Below are positions 27,455-36,002 of a stretch of 64,000 nucleotides of DNA, piece after piece (the first letter of the stretch is position 1; each line of letters begins with the position of its first letter). This DNA comes from an uncultured Rhodopila sp. (GTDB lineage: Bacteria; Pseudomonadota; Alphaproteobacteria; Acetobacterales; Acetobacteraceae): NCBI RefSeq assembly GCF_903944925.1, contig NZ_CAJATU010000064.1:1-64000 (forward strand), given 5' to 3'. Position numbers and translations under genes: made by a program. Below the pieces are notes generated by a model. It had not been told where the DNA came from and ran no database searches. It saw only the letters and a list, made by a program, of their open reading frames with translations.

Positions 27455-28321
27455 TTATGCCCGCGTGCGGGCCAGCATCTCCAGCAAAATGGCGTTAACC
27501 GCCTCGGGGTTTTCATACGCCGCCCAATGGCCGGTGCCCGGTATCAACCGCACGTCCGCGTCCGGGCGAAGCGCGCGCAGGGCGGCGGCGCGTTGCGGTC
27601 CCCTCGGGTTGGCTGGCGCGTCCAGCTCGCCCCAAATTCCGTTAATCGGCGACTGCACGCGATCGATGGCGCGCAGGATGGCGCCGCTGCGCGACAGGTT
27701 CGGCGTGCGCAGGCGCGACCGCACGGTGTTCCAGTCCTGGATCGCCAGCGCCAGGTCGTCGATCTTGGCCGTGTCGGCGATCATCAGCCGGCTGAGGTTG
27801 ATGCGGTGGGTCTCGCGCCGCGCCTCGCCCTTCAGGTGGCGCACCTTTTCCAGCGTCACCATGGAGCCGGGAGGGCCGACGCCGGATGACCCGATGATCG
27901 TCACCGAGCGCACCCGGCGGCCGTGCAGCGCGGCGACACAGGCGGCCATGGTGCCGCCGAAAGAGAAGCCGACGACGTCATGGCGGGTGTCAGCCCCGGC
28001 GATGCTGTCGATGCCCGCCGCCACCACCGCGGCTATGGCGTCGGCATCGTCGCCGATCGGCGGCACATCGGAGTCGCCGAGGCCGGGCAGGTCGGGCACC
28101 AGGACGCGGTATTGCGGCAGCAGGGCAGGGATGGTGCGGATCCAGTGCCGCCAGGACCCGGCACCGCCGTGGAACAGCGCAACCACGGGGGCGGTGCCGG
28201 CGGACCGATCCCACAAATGCCAGACCATGCGGCCGTCGCCGCAGGGGGTCTCGTGGCGGGTGGCCTGGTGCTGGATGCGATCCAGGATGGTGTGCGGGTC
28301 GCCGGCAGTCTGCTGGTCCAT
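27455..28321 (-). CDS. alpha/beta hydrolase
   Basis: 288 aa. Oxyanion-hole LFHGGAGS, nucleophile elbow GFSFGG (Ser in G-x-S-x-G), an acid in GELDAPANP and catalytic His in GTGHWAAYE, giving a complete triad. No signal peptide. Resembles C-C bond hydrolases and haloperoxidase-like esterases; substrate not predictable. Confidence 0.88.
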   Translation of the reverse strand: MDQQTAGDPHTILDRIQHQATRHETPCGDGRMVWHLWDRSAGTAPVVALFHGGAGSWRHWIRTIPALLPQYRVLVPDLPGLGDSDVPPIGDDADAIAAVVAAGIDSIAGADTRHDVVGFSFGGTMAACVAALHGRRVRSVTIIGSSGVGPPGSMVTLEKVRHLKGEARRETHRINLSRLMIADTAKIDDLALAIQDWNTVRSRLRTPNLSRSGAILRAIDRVQSPINGIWGELDAPANPRGPQRAAALRALRPDADVRLIPGTGHWAAYENPEAVNAILLEMLARTRA

Positions 28322-28477
28322 CCGGGGCGGGTCCTGTGTGGCGGGTGGATGGTGAGACTACAGACCGGGCCGGTGTAACGCCAAATTGCGGGAGCGCCGG
28401 CAGCGCGCAAACGTCGCGATTGCGTATTCATCGCGTCGCCGGTAACGTGCGGCCGAAATGGTAGGGCCGTGGCGCGC

Positions 28478-28882
28478 ATGAACGCGATCGAACGAGTGAT
28501 CTGGCGCTGCATCGCGCTCGGGGCATGCGCGGCGGTCGCGGCTTGCACCGAGTATTGGGCCAAGCCCGGCGGCACGCCGGCCGAATTCGAGGCAGCCAAA
28601 GCCAATTGCCAAACCCGGGCGTACGCCGATTTCCCCCCGGCGTTGCGTCAGGTGATGGTCAGCCCGGGCTATACGACACCGCTGCAGACCGTCTGCAACG
28701 GCGGCCCGAATGCGAGCAATTGCATCATGACGGGCGGCCAGTATAGCCCGCCGTCGTTCATGATGGTCGATCAGAACGAAGCCGGGCGGAACAGCGCCGC
28801 CAGGTCGTGCCTGTTTGCCGCGGGCTGGCAGCCTGCCAAGAACAAGGAAGACGCCGAGGCGATCAGCCGATCGGCGCCGTAA
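28478..28882 (+). CDS. lipoprotein, 134 aa
   Basis: Signal peptide ends in the lipobox AVAAC with Cys23 of the ATG 28478 start, so it is probably attached to a membrane. The mature part has six Cys, Tyr/Pro-rich stretches (SPGYTTPLQTVCNGG) and a C-terminal CLFAAGWQPAKNKEDAE. No family recognised; a GTG at 28469 is an alternative start. Confidence 0.6.
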   Translation: MNAIERVIWRCIALGACAAVAACTEYWAKPGGTPAEFEAAKANCQTRAYADFPPALRQVMVSPGYTTPLQTVCNGGPNASNCIMTGGQYSPPSFMMVDQNEAGRNSAARSCLFAAGWQPAKNKEDAEAISRSAP

Positions 28883-29004
28883 TGTGTGAAGGCGGGTTGC
28901 CTGCGGGCCCGCCATGCTGACACAAAGGTTACGTCTTGTCCCCCTTTTTCGGCCGCCGCGATGCTCGATAATTAATCGAACCACGGGTGGGGGGAACTGG
29001 AAAC

Positions 29005-30657
29005 ATGGGCCATCATCGGCGGCTTCGGCTAACGGCTGCGCTCGGCATAGCGACGATGCTTGCAACCGGGGCGCGGGCGCAGACAGTCGGGCCGGATTAT
29101 CCGGTGCCTCCGTCGATCGACTATAAGAACCTGTATCGCGATGTTGAACTGGCGGGGATTTACCCTGATAGCAAGACGTTTCCGGATCTCATCCCCGCCG
29201 CCGCGCCGCCCGCTGTTCTGGCCGACTACGATGCCGCCAAAGGGTCGCCCGGCTTCGACCTGGCGACATTCGTCAACCAGTATTTCTCCGGACCGACCCC
29301 GCCGGGGCCGACGGTCAACCCGGCGACCAGCGGGCAGCCTTTGCTGGACTACATCACGAGCCTTTGGCCGGTGTTGCAGCAGGATACGACGACGGTTCCG
29401 CCTTACGCGACGTTGCTGCCGCTGCCGTATCCGTATGTCGTTCCGGGCGGCCGGTTCCGGGAGTTCTATTACTGGGACAGCTATTTTGCCATGCTGGGGC
29501 TGGAGCAGGACGGGCAGCACGCGCTCGCGGTGGACATGCTGAAGGATTTTGCGTTCGAGATCGATCAATATCACCACATCCCGAACGGCAACCGCAGTTA
29601 TTACCTCAGCCGTTCGCAGCCGCCGTTCTTTGCGCTGATGGTGGAGCTGATTGCGAAGGCGGACGGGGACGGGACCTTCGCCGCGTATCTGCCCGAACTT
29701 CAGGCGGAATACGACTACTGGATGCAGGGGGAGGAGCTGCTGCTGCCCGGCCATGCGGCGCGGCATCTGGTGCGCCTGCTGGACGGGACCGTGCTGAACC
29801 GTTACTGGGATGAACGCAAGGCGCCGCGCGACGAATCGTATCTGGAGGATGTGCAGACCGCGCAGCAGACCTCCCGCCCGGCGGGGGAGGTTTACCGTGA
29901 TCTGCGCGCGGCGGCTGAGTCGGGGTGGGATTTCAGTTCCCGCTGGCTCGGCGACGGAACAAATTTGAGCACGATCCGCACACTGTCTTTGCTGCCAGCA
30001 GATCTCAATAGTTTGCTGGTGAAGCTGGAGGAGACGCTGGCGAAGGCGTATCAGTGCGCCGGCGATTCGACCCGTGCGGCGGAGTATAAGCAGCGGGCGG
30101 CGACCCGGACCGAGGCGATCCGCCGGCTGCTGTGGGATGCGCAGGACGGGGTTTTCACCGATTTCCTCTGGACCGAGGGCCATACGACGGGAACGGTTAC
30201 CGCGGCGACGCTGTATCCGCTGTTCCTGAAGGTGGCGACCCCGGAACAAGCTCAAACGGTTTCCGCCGTCGTAACCAACGAACTGCTGCAGCCGGGCGGG
30301 CTGGCGACATCGCTGGTAAACAGCGGCCAGCAATGGGACAACCCGAACGGTTGGGCACCGCTGCAATGGATCGGCGTCGTCGGCCTGCGCAACTACGGCT
30401 ACGGCGCGCTGGCGCAAGAGGTCGCCTCGCGCTGGGTGAACGCGAATATTTACGTCTACGAACTGGAAGGCAAGCTGGTCGAGAAGTACGACGTTTCGAC
30501 CCCCGACGGCACCCCGGGCGGCGGCGGCGAGTACGCGACCCAGATCGGCTTTGGCTGGACCAACGGGGTGCTGCTGGCCCTGGGATCGCTGTATCCCGAC
30601 CTGAGGACGGCGGCCGAGAATGCGACGGCGGACGCGAAGACGGCCTCGGCGCAATGA
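29005..30657 (+). CDS. treA: periplasmic alpha,alpha-trehalase (GH37)
   Basis: 550 aa. Splits trehalose into two glucose. A signal peptide (LTAALGIATMLATGARA) sends it to the periplasm. Both GH37 signatures are present: PGGRFREFYYWDSY (about 147-160) and QWDNPNGWAP (about 443-452). The expected catalytic acid is Asp in ESGWDFSSRW (about 309) and the base is Glu in GGEYATQIGFGWTNG (about 509). ATG 29005 is chosen over GTG 28987 because it begins the signal peptide directly. Stand-alone gene. Confidence 0.95.
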   Translation: MGHHRRLRLTAALGIATMLATGARAQTVGPDYPVPPSIDYKNLYRDVELAGIYPDSKTFPDLIPAAAPPAVLADYDAAKGSPGFDLATFVNQYFSGPTPPGPTVNPATSGQPLLDYITSLWPVLQQDTTTVPPYATLLPLPYPYVVPGGRFREFYYWDSYFAMLGLEQDGQHALAVDMLKDFAFEIDQYHHIPNGNRSYYLSRSQPPFFALMVELIAKADGDGTFAAYLPELQAEYDYWMQGEELLLPGHAARHLVRLLDGTVLNRYWDERKAPRDESYLEDVQTAQQTSRPAGEVYRDLRAAAESGWDFSSRWLGDGTNLSTIRTLSLLPADLNSLLVKLEETLAKAYQCAGDSTRAAEYKQRAATRTEAIRRLLWDAQDGVFTDFLWTEGHTTGTVTAATLYPLFLKVATPEQAQTVSAVVTNELLQPGGLATSLVNSGQQWDNPNGWAPLQWIGVVGLRNYGYGALAQEVASRWVNANIYVYELEGKLVEKYDVSTPDGTPGGGGEYATQIGFGWTNGVLLALGSLYPDLRTAAENATADAKTASAQ

Positions 30658-30713
30658 TTGATGGCCCCCGGCCCGCGTGGTAGGGCCGGACTCCCTACTT
30701 GGGAGGATGCACG

Positions 30714-31280
30714 ATGACTGCGATTAGCCGCTGGCCGGTGCCGGCGTTGCAAGACCTGCCGGACGATATCCGCGCCCGCATCCTGGCGGTGCAGGAAAAG
30801 GCCGGCTTCGTTCCGAATGTGTTCCTGGTGCTGGCGCACCGGCCGGATGAGTTCCGCGCGTTCTTCGCCTATCATGACGCGCTGATGGACAAGCGCGGCG
30901 GGCTGACCCTGGCCGAGCGCGAGATGATCGTGGTGGCGACATCCAACGCCAATCAGTGCCAGTATTGCGTGATCGCGCATGGCGCGGTGCTGCGGATTCG
31001 GGCGAAAAATCCGCTGGTGGCGGATCAGGTGGCGGTGAATTACCGCAAGGCGGATATTACGCCGAAGCAAAAGGCGATGCTGGACTTTGCGATGCAGGTC
31101 GCGGCGGGGGGTTATGCTGTCGGCGATGCGGAGATCGAGGCGCTGACCGGGCACGGCTTCTCGGAGGAGGAGGTCTGGGACATCGCCGCCATTGCCGCGT
31201 TCTTCGGGATGTCGAATCGAATGGCGAATGTCACCGGGATGCGCCCGAACGATGAGTTCTATGCGCTCGGGCGGGGGTGA
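30714..31280 (+). CDS. AhpD/carboxymuconolactone decarboxylase-family peroxidase-related protein
   Basis: 188 aa. CxxC with its following His (NQCQYCVIAHG) is the AhpD-type redox centre; the flanking LTLAEREMIVVATSNAN and AIAAFFGMSNRMAN are family-specific for peroxidase-related enzymes. Likely reduces hydroperoxides or serves as thiol-dependent protective protein. Start ATG 30714 follows GGGAGG by 8 bases. Confidence 0.85.
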   Translation: MTAISRWPVPALQDLPDDIRARILAVQEKAGFVPNVFLVLAHRPDEFRAFFAYHDALMDKRGGLTLAEREMIVVATSNANQCQYCVIAHGAVLRIRAKNPLVADQVAVNYRKADITPKQKAMLDFAMQVAAGGYAVGDAEIEALTGHGFSEEEVWDIAAIAAFFGMSNRMANVTGMRPNDEFYALGRG

Positions 31281-31463
31281 GCCGGCGGAAGGTTTCGTCC
31301 ATGGCTGCCTGGCGTTTTGCCGGCGAGGCAGACAGGATCGACCTATGGACAGACGTTGCATATACGCATAAAGAGCGACGATGTTCATCGGGATAGGCAC
31401 GAAAATGGGACGGATCGTTGTTTTGCTCGCTCGGCCAACGCATCGCGCCGGCTGGCGATGCCA

Positions 31464-31892
31464 ATGATGCGCCGCCTCGGATCGGTTGTTGCCATTCTGT
31501 TGTGGGCAGCGGCAATGAGTACGACCGCGATGGCCGCGCAGGATGCGGAGGTCCCCGACTGGCTGATCGGCGATTGGTCGAGCGCGCGGGGATGTCCGGA
31601 CCCGGGTCATGCGTTCCGGATTGCCAAACATCATGTTACAAAGCTGGTTTTCGGCGGAAGATACCCGATTGTCGGCATAGTCAACAACGGCATTGAGGCT
31701 GCGATCAAATGGAGTACTGTACCTGGTGAATTCACGGAGTACACCTTCCGCTTCTCATCCGAACGGGTTGTGACCGTAATAAAGCGCCACGGCGTGAGCC
31801 GCGGCAACTACAATGTCGGCGGACAAAACCCGGGGCAACAATGGACAACATTCGACGATAACGATCCGGATGATATGTATAAATGCCAGTAA
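31464..31892 (+). CDS. exported hypothetical protein, 142 aa
   Basis: Signal peptide MMRRLGSVVAILLWAAAMSTTAMA followed by VPDWLIGDWSSARGCPDPG, the kind of opening seen in small periplasmic lipocalin-like domains (WLIGxW). The C-terminal half is rich in Asn/Gln/Asp. ATG 31464, with alternatives at 31458 and 31467. No function assignable. Confidence 0.55.
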   Translation: MMRRLGSVVAILLWAAAMSTTAMAAQDAEVPDWLIGDWSSARGCPDPGHAFRIAKHHVTKLVFGGRYPIVGIVNNGIEAAIKWSTVPGEFTEYTFRFSSERVVTVIKRHGVSRGNYNVGGQNPGQQWTTFDDNDPDDMYKCQ

Positions 31893-31988
31893 GGACTGCT
31901 CTGATTCGGCTACGACTGGCGTGCGCGCGGCAACCGCAAGGCGCCCGGCCAGGGTGGTATCGGCCGCGCGCCGCCGCGCACGCCGGTC

Positions 31989-32411
31989 TCACTCGCCGAT
32001 GATCTTCACCAGCACGCGCTTGGGGCGGCGGCCGTCGAACTCGCCGTAGAACACCTGCTCCCACGGGCCGAAGTCGAGCCGCCCGGCGGTGATGGCGATA
32101 ACGACCTCCCGCCCCATGATCTGGCGCTTCATGTGTGCGTCGGCGTTATCCTCGCCGGTGCGGTTGTGGTGGTAGGTTTGCGGCGATGCGTCGAACGGGG
32201 CGAGCTTTTCCAGCCACCGCTTGTAGTCCTCGTGCAGGCCGGATTCGTTGTCGTTGATGAAGACCGAGGCGGTGATGTGCATGGCGTTGCAGAGCAGCAG
32301 GCCCTCCTGCACGCCGCTTCTGGCCAGGCAGTCGATCAGGCGGGGGGTGATGTTGACGAAGCCCATGCGGGCCGGGACGTTGAAGGTGAGGTGTTCGGTG
32401 AAGGATTTCAT
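31989..32411 (-). CDS. yjbQ: YjbQ/UPF0047 family protein
   Basis: 140 aa. Highly typical: [37 protein letters not shown] and the C-terminal [19 protein letters not shown]. Members have weak thiamin-phosphate synthase activity and an unclear cellular role. ATG 32411 follows AAGGA by 10 bases. Next to the DUF2218 gene, 16 bp away and on the same strand. Confidence 0.92.
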   Translation of the reverse strand: MKSFTEHLTFNVPARMGFVNITPRLIDCLARSGVQEGLLLCNAMHITASVFINDNESGLHEDYKRWLEKLAPFDASPQTYHHNRTGEDNADAHMKRQIMGREVVIAITAGRLDFGPWEQVFYGEFDGRRPKRVLVKIIGE

Positions 32412-32427
32412 CGATCGTGTCCTTGGT

Positions 32428-32712
32428 TCAGGCGGGGCGCCAGACGATCTGCATCGTTTCGCGGAAAGCAAAGCGCAGCAGGTGGCGGGCGACGACGTCC
32501 TGAAGTTGCAGCAGTTGCGTGTCGTCGGGGGAGTCCAGCGACAGCGTCAGGCGGTTGTCTGCTGTGCTGAGGCGGCAGTCGCCGATGCTGAACGCGATGT
32601 GTCCCGAGGTGTCGTCCAGCGTCACCGGCAGCTTGTGCTGGAAGTGCTTGCAGAGTTGGGCCATATACCGACCGGCCAGCGGCGTGGCGATCTCGGCGGT
32701 GCTCTGGTTCAT
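32428..32712 (-). CDS. DUF2218 domain protein
   Basis: 94 aa. Pattern [37 protein letters not shown] is DUF2218, small proteins often found beside siderophore or iron genes and PadR regulators. ATGA overlap with padR shows they are co-expressed. Function unknown. Confidence 0.88.
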   Translation of the reverse strand: MNQSTAEIATPLAGRYMAQLCKHFQHKLPVTLDDTSGHIAFSIGDCRLSTADNRLTLSLDSPDDTQLLQLQDVVARHLLRFAFRETMQIVWRPA

Positions 32713-33281
32713 TGGGTGCGCTCCACGGTCTGGGCCGCCGCGTCGATGGCGGCGGCGATGGTTTGTGCCGCTGCGGCATCGAGCGGGCCGCCGCGCAGGC
32801 GAAGCCGCAGGGCCAGCTTGAGGTTTTCCATGGCGCGCAGCACGGGGGCGGGCACGCCGTCGGGGGAGCCTCCGGCGGCGCCGCCGATACGCGCAAGTAA
32901 CGCATCGACGGAGGCGCGGTTGGCGGTCAGGAAGGCGTCGCCCTGATCCGTGATGCGGTAGCGCTTGCGGCCGGCAACGGCGGTCTCGGCGGCGGCATAG
33001 CCCATGTCCTCGAGCCACGACAGCGTCGGGTAGATGACGCCGGGGCTGGGGCTGTAGCTGCCGCTCATGCGCTCCTCGATGGCTTTCATGAGTTCGTAGC
33101 CGTGGCGGGGTTGCTCGGCGATCATGGCGAGGGTGAGGAGGCGGAGTTCACCGTAATCGAAAAGGCGGCTGCCGCGGCGTCCGCCGGAGCGATGGCCGTG
33201 ATGCCGGCCGGGGTGGTGGTCCGCGGTGTCTTCGGGGCAGGCGAAGCGGCGGTGGGGGGAGTGGGTGTGTTTGTGTCTCAT
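32709..33281 (-). CDS. PadR-family transcriptional regulator
   Basis: 190 aa. A His/Arg-rich N-terminal tail (HKHTHSPHRRFACPEDTADHHPGRHHGHR) precedes a PadR winged helix (LFDYGELRLLTLAMIAEQPRHGYELMKAIEE ... GVIYPTLSWLEDMGYAA) and a helical dimerisation end. The His-rich tail could bind metal. Palindromic AT-rich repeats just upstream of the start suggest autoregulation of the padR-DUF2218-yjbQ operon. Confidence 0.9.
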   Translation of the reverse strand: MRHKHTHSPHRRFACPEDTADHHPGRHHGHRSGGRRGSRLFDYGELRLLTLAMIAEQPRHGYELMKAIEERMSGSYSPSPGVIYPTLSWLEDMGYAAAETAVAGRKRYRITDQGDAFLTANRASVDALLARIGGAAGGSPDGVPAPVLRAMENLKLALRLRLRGGPLDAAAAQTIAAAIDAAAQTVERTQ

Positions 33282-33288
33282 GGGGAGC

Positions 33289-33329
33289 GATATAGCTCGA
33301 GATATATCGAGAGTCAAGATATATCTTAT
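33289..33329. promoter_or_regulatory. probable PadR operator
   Basis: An AT-rich tract 8-48 bp upstream of padR contains the perfect palindrome AAGATATATCTT (33316-33327) and the inverted repeat CTCGA-N6-TCGAG (33296-33311), with GATATA repeated three times. It contrasts with GC-rich surroundings and is placed for autorepression. Confidence 0.55.
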
Positions 33330-33354
33330 CCCTGATCGTGGGCGATGCGAAAGA

Positions 33355-33651
33355 TCACTCCAGTTGCCGTTGCGGCAGGGGCGGCGCCGGGTAGCGTCCG
33401 ATTTTTGCGTTCCAATAGGCCCAGGAGCGCGGCCTGATGATGCCGGGGGGAGCAGCGTCGAGCGTCTCCCGGATATCGGCATCCGTGACAGCGGCGTGAT
33501 CGCGGAGCGCCTGCATGTCGTCATGTGTCGCGAATTCCAGCGCGTGGGCCACGAACCGGATCGGATTGGCCAGCGCCTCCGCCGGTTCTTCGAACCAAAT
33601 CAGGCGCCGGGCCAGCGCCTCGGTTTCGGGGGTTAGCGGGATCGGCTTCAT
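33355..33651 (-). CDS. hypothetical protein, 98 aa, partner gene of a truncated upstream gene
   Basis: Soluble protein; opens MKPIPLTPETEALARRLIWFE and ends with PPGIIRPRSWAYWNAKIGRYP. I recognise this as a small family that in acetobacterial and related genomes follows, with ATGA overlap, a larger toxin- or nucleotidyltransferase-like gene. That overlap is kept here (ATG 33651, stop 33648), but the upstream gene is only a remnant. A decayed second copy lies at about 35857-35935. Confidence 0.6.
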   Translation of the reverse strand: MKPIPLTPETEALARRLIWFEEPAEALANPIRFVAHALEFATHDDMQALRDHAAVTDADIRETLDAAPPGIIRPRSWAYWNAKIGRYPAPPLPQRQLE

Positions 33652-33779
33652 CGGGCGGGGAGTTTCGGCAAGCGTGCCAGATCGACGGCGCGGGACGCCG
33701 CGACGAGCCGATCATTGACAGCCCGGGGGGGGGGAGTGGCGACGTTGCCGTCGTCGAAGTGGGCGAGGACCTTCAAGTG
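33648..33779 (-). pseudogene. C-terminal remnant of a partner gene (nucleotidyltransferase/AbiEii-like C-terminus suspected)
   Basis: About 43 residues ending in a TGA that overlaps the next ATG: HLKVLAHFDDGNVATPPPRAV then VDLARLPKLP. This LxxLxxFDDG end is what I recall from the gene that normally precedes the 98-aa protein. No start and no upstream homologous part are present, so I call it a truncated remnant. The family assignment is from memory. Confidence 0.4.
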
Positions 33780-33840
33780 GCGAGCGGGTTGATGCCGCGC
33801 CTTAGGTCGCTCCCGCGACGGCAAGTGGTGCGGCCGTCGG

Positions 33841-34224
33841 TCAGGTTGGCGAGGATGCGGAGCTGGCTTCGATAGCCCCGGCTTCGGCTTCGAGGTCGTT
33901 TGCAACCTCGTCAAGCAAGTTTGCGGAACGCGGATCCTCGCCGGTGCGGGCGATCTCCCGCACCATGGCCGCTCGGTCTCTCAAGTTGCCGGCCAGGTTG
34001 CTGGCGCTGGCCATCTCTCGCGCCTCGGCCGCTCTGTCGCCAAAGCGGTTCACAGGGGGAAGACCCGCGCGGTCCCTAACCCTCCCGGCCGCGTCAGTGC
34101 TGTGATCGCCAACGAGGTTCGCGAGCGGCGGCGCGCTTCGAGCATGCATCGCAGCCGCCAAGAGGCCGAGCGCCAACACGCCGAATGGCACGCCAAAAAA
34201 GAGCAACGCCGTTGATGTATCCAT
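33841..34224 (-). CDS. single-pass membrane hypothetical, 127 aa
   Basis: MDTSTALLFFGVPFGVLALGLLAAA is one N-terminal membrane anchor; the rest is Ala/Asp/Arg-rich with repeated GDRAAEAREM and RDRAAMVREIA units that look like amphipathic or coiled-coil helices. No family recognised. Real coding is likely but not certain. Confidence 0.45.
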   Translation of the reverse strand: MDTSTALLFFGVPFGVLALGLLAAAMHARSAPPLANLVGDHSTDAAGRVRDRAGLPPVNRFGDRAAEAREMASASNLAGNLRDRAAMVREIARTGEDPRSANLLDEVANDLEAEAGAIEASSASSPT

Positions 34225-34605
34225 CACAGGAGCCTGTTCAAACCCAGCGGGCAAGTAAATGTAGCATGACGGCACAAAACAACAAAGCTGCGGAGGCCGA
34301 GCGGTACGGCGCGGCGAGCGTCGGATCGGCTGGCGGAAGATGCCCCCGACACCGAGCGCCATAGAGGTGCGGTCCAAGGGGAGTTGACGCCTCGGGGTTC
34401 GGACCCGGCGGGGGGCGCTTCCGGGCGGGGTCTGGCGGCTTAGGGAGGGCTTCCCTGTGCACGATACCGGCCGGCCGCTTCTTTGTTGCGCATCTGCCCC
34501 GGGAGGTGTGGTAATATGTCTACCAGCGACACCCGGGCTGGGGTCTTGAGCCGCTGCCAGCGGATCGCCGTAGACCAGCTGAGACGGGAAAGGAGGGATG
34601 CGAGC
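34225..34605. other. 381-bp divergent intergenic region
   Basis: It lies between the single-pass membrane hypothetical and the 248-aa gene. An AAGGAGGG Shine-Dalgarno (34590-34597) at its right edge sets the start of the 248-aa gene. I see no repeat, terminator or clear promoter in the rest. Confidence 0.4.
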
Positions 34606-35352
34606 ATGTCTGACCGTCATGAATACCGGCTGAAGATCGACGTGGTCAGCGTCGCTTCCTTGCCGATGTCCAGGCTCGCCGAATACATGTCCGAATTGGC
34701 ACGGTTGCTCGGTGAGCAGGAGCACGTGCATTTTTCGCATATCGAGCCGGGCAGCGCGGTGCTGGTATCCAGTGTCGAAGACCCCGCCGTCCTGAAAGTC
34801 GGGGAGAGGTTGCAGGCCGTCCGCGACGGGTGCGGGGCGCGTGATGCTACGCAGGCCTATAAGGCGCTCGATGCGCTGCTGGCGAAGGACGATGCTGTCG
34901 GCACCCTGTTCGGCGAGGGCGGCGCGGAGGTTATCGCCTTCCCGGGCCGCTCGGGGCCGAAGCCGCTGCGTTACGGTCCGTTCCGCGAGGAAGGTTCGCT
35001 CGATGGCGTCGTGATTCGCGTCGGCGGACGCGATGACACGATTCCCGTGCTGCTCAAGGACGCTGAGGGGGCGGAATACCCCTGCCAGACGAACCTGGAA
35101 CTGTCGAAGAAGCTGGCTCAGCTCTATCGGGGGCCGCCGGTGCGGGTTTACGGCAGCGGCAAGTGGGTTCGTGAAGAAAACGGCGCCTGGATGCTTCAGC
35201 AGTTCGATATCACCAGCTTTGACGTGCTTGACGATACCTCGCTGACGGAGGTCGTCGCCAAGCTGCGCGCGGTGGAAGGGGCGGAGTGGAACTCGGACGC
35301 ATCGCTGGGGGATATGCTCGGCCTGCGGCGAGAGGACGGGCCGGCGCACTGA
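34606..35352 (+). CDS. uncharacterised 248-aa protein paired with a PIN-domain gene
   Basis: ATG 34606 follows AAGGAGGG at ideal spacing. Soluble protein opening MSDRHEYRLKIDVVSVASLP, then MSELARLLGEQEHVHFSHIEPGSAVL, a region rich in beta strands. No family recognised. Its stop is directly followed by the ATG of a PIN-domain gene (TGAATG), so the two form an operon that might be a toxin-antitoxin-like or RNA-processing pair. Confidence 0.7.
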   Translation: MSDRHEYRLKIDVVSVASLPMSRLAEYMSELARLLGEQEHVHFSHIEPGSAVLVSSVEDPAVLKVGERLQAVRDGCGARDATQAYKALDALLAKDDAVGTLFGEGGAEVIAFPGRSGPKPLRYGPFREEGSLDGVVIRVGGRDDTIPVLLKDAEGAEYPCQTNLELSKKLAQLYRGPPVRVYGSGKWVREENGAWMLQQFDITSFDVLDDTSLTEVVAKLRAVEGAEWNSDASLGDMLGLRREDGPAH

Positions 35353-35829
35353 ATGTCTGTCGTCTTCGACTCGTCCTTTCTCATTGCGCTGCTTGATCCG
35401 GCGGTAAACGGCGCGGGTCCGGTGGATGCGAGGATCGATTTACTCGTGCGCTCGCTGGACAAGGCGCGAACGAAAATCATCGTCCCGACGCCGGCCTTGA
35501 GCGAAGTGCTGATTGGTGCCGGCGATACCGCACCTTGATATCTCGACATCATTGCTCGTTCCGCTCGGTTCAAGATTGCTCCTTTCGGCACCCGCGCCGC
35601 GGTCGAAGCCGCGGCGGCGCAGAGGGATGCCCTGCGTGCGGGAGACAAGCGGGAGGGATCGGCTTCATCGTGGACCAAGGTAAAGTTTGACCGGCAGATT
35701 GTTGCCATCGCAAAAGTGGAGGGCGCGGACGTCATCTATTCGAATGACGACGACATAAGGAGATTCGCGGACCGGGATGCGGTTGAGGTAAGAAGTGCCG
35801 ATGACCTTGCGCATCCTCCCGATGAGTAA
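35353..35829 (+). pseudogene. PIN-domain nuclease gene interrupted by one in-frame TGA
   Basis: The frame starts MSVVFDSSFLIALLDP (PIN strand 1 with the first Asp), continues TPALSEVLIGAGDTAP to a TGA at 35536-35538, then resumes in the same frame YLDIIARSARFKIAPFG and ends with DVIYSNDDDIRRFADRDAVEV, carrying the second acidic cluster, until TAA at 35829. All three PIN acidic blocks are present across the stop. So one nonsense mutation has disabled an otherwise intact toxin-type PIN nuclease, unless the TGA is a sequencing error. Confidence 0.75.
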
Positions 35830-35856
35830 CCGGCGCGGACTTTCACCAGAAACTAT

Positions 35857-35935
35857 GCGGCGCCGGGTAGCGCCCATTTTCGCGTTCTGATAAGCCCATG
35901 GCCACGGTCCGATAATGCCGGGAGACTGGCGTCGG
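35857..35935 (-). pseudogene. decayed second copy of the 98-aa gene (3' part)
   Basis: The DNA matches the 3' part of the gene at 33355-33651 (compare GGTAGCG..CATTTT.GCGTTC with 33390-33420). Minus-strand translation gives PGIIGPWPWAYQNAKMG, against PGIIRPRSWAYWNAKIG in the intact copy. A one-base deletion after MG shifts the frame. No start or N-terminus remains. Confidence 0.65.
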
Positions 35936-36002
35936 ACGCGCCACGGACACGTTTTATCGTCCCATATCCGGTGCGATCAACCGGTCGGTGGTTGACATAG
36001 TA

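Noticed and set aside
28889-28912. GC-rich hairpin (GGCGGG / CCCGCC) after the lipoprotein gene as terminator
   Set aside because: The stem is short and there is no T-run; common by chance in this GC-rich DNA.
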